DNA of 64,000 nucleotides, taken from the NCBI GenBank assembly GCA_963752745.1, contig CAVWAK010000012.1, forward strand, positions 1 through 64,000, in the 5' to 3' direction. The translations under genes and the position numbers were made by a program. The first letter of the stretch is position 1. Every line of letters starts with the position of its first letter. The DNA comes from Thiogranum sp963752745. Its GTDB lineage: Bacteria; Pseudomonadota; Gammaproteobacteria; DSM-19610. Below the pieces are notes generated by a model. The model saw only the letters and a program-made list of their open reading frames with translations, was not told the origin of the DNA and did no database searches. Shown here one piece after another: positions 63,796-64,000 of this stretch.

Positions 63796-64000
63796 CAGTC
63801 GAAACTGTGCTCCGGTGCAGGGAAACTGCCATCCTTGACGGCGGCCACGTAGGCCTGCAAAGCCTGCGGTATACCGTCAGCCCCGGCAAGAAAATCACGG
63901 GTAAATTTTGGTCGCTTGCCGGACACAATACCGAGCATGTCGTACAGCACCAGCACCTGGCCATCGCAATACGGCCCGGCGCCGATGCCTATAGTCGGAA
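63795..64000 (-). CDS. panB: 3-methyl-2-oxobutanoate hydroxymethyltransferase, 3' end only
   Basis: The last 67 or so codons read PTIGIGAGPYCDGQVLVLYD, then MLGIVSGKRPKFTRDFL, and end YVAAVKDGSFPAPEHSFD. This is the standard PanB C-terminus. The gene continues past the window edge. It makes ketopantoate and is the first gene of the panB-panC-panD run. Confidence 0.95.
   Translation of the reverse strand, partial: PTIGIGAGPYCDGQVLVLYDMLGIVSGKRPKFTRDFLAGADGIPQALQAYVAAVKDGSFPAPEHSFD

Noticed and set aside
1..64000. CRISPR array, rRNA, riboswitch or prophage
   Set aside because: No regularly spaced direct repeats, no rRNA sequence, no structure I could match to a riboswitch class and no phage structural genes were seen.

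Overview
The window is a chromosomal segment of a flagellated Gram-negative bacterium, most likely a gammaproteobacterium. The evidence is a complete flgBCDEFGHIJKL block, a cheV-cheR pair, flgA/flgM/flgN with sigma-54 and sigma-28 promoters, an MCE/Mla-type lipid transport operon, a RelA-type synthetase with the EXDD motif, DUF1631, MltF and panD-panC-panB. No prophage, insertion sequence, CRISPR array or rRNA was recognised. I would not name a genus.

Region 1 (1-10.3 kb) is the oddest part. A flagellin-flagellin-fliD set with a divergent Maf-type (DUF115) gene at 4.5-10.3 kb is mirrored at 1-4.5 kb by a second, indel-riddled copy on the opposite strand. The fold point is near 4504 and lies inside the two maf genes, so neither has its own C-terminus. 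The arms differ by many frame-breaking indels, but also by synonymous and conservative substitutions. The choice is therefore between a decayed real inverted duplication and an assembly fold-back or strain chimera at a poorly polished contig end. Only one flagellin (7913-8608) and one fliD (8797-10275) are intact.

Region 2 (10.5-26.3 kb) carries a phosphopantetheinyl transferase, then on the minus strand the structural operon flgB through flgL. Next come cheR and cheV (minus) and the divergent flgA-flgM-flgN, followed by a YcgR-like PilZ protein and a CBS-domain protein. Perfect or near-perfect sigma-54 sites precede fliD, flgB and flgA. Sigma-28 sites precede both right-arm flagellins, flgM and a chemoreceptor gene at 34.9 kb, with weaker candidates for cheV and ycgR. 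This is the usual two-tier flagellar hierarchy, with FlgM made from a class-III promoter.

Region 3 (26.4-39.5 kb) has tRNA-Ala(CGC), an HTTM/vitamin-K-carboxylase-like membrane protein overlapping a DCC-type thiol oxidoreductase, and a relic of a GGDEF C-terminus. It continues with a 1334-residue multi-sensor diguanylate cyclase, a Mut7-C RNase protein, two uncharacterised genes, a chemoreceptor with almost no periplasmic loop, tRNA-Arg(CCT) and relA.

Region 4 (39.5-48.7 kb) is an apparent operon that joins an HDOD-SpoIIE phosphatase, an RsbW-like kinase and a STAS protein directly to MlaE-, MlaF-, MlaD- and PqiC-like genes. This suggests a partner-switching module controlling a lipid transporter. 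An HDOD protein lies upstream and a divergent DUF1631 gene beyond it.

Region 5 (48.7-58.4 kb) is a tightly packed nine-gene minus-strand cluster. It encodes two lipoproteins, a TPR/PEGA membrane protein, an FHA-like/PEGA/SUMF1-fold protein lacking the formylglycine-generating cysteines and a small secreted protein. It also encodes a MotA/TolQ/ExbB-type channel, two von Willebrand A proteins whose N-terminal membrane helix resembles the ExbD/MotB proton-carrying helix, and an acyltransferase-like protein. This looks like an undescribed proton-driven envelope machine and is the best candidate for a new system.

Region 6 (58.4-64 kb) holds small hypothetical genes, a bidirectional terminator fused to tRNA-Ser(CGA), mltF, and panD, panC and the 3' end of panB.
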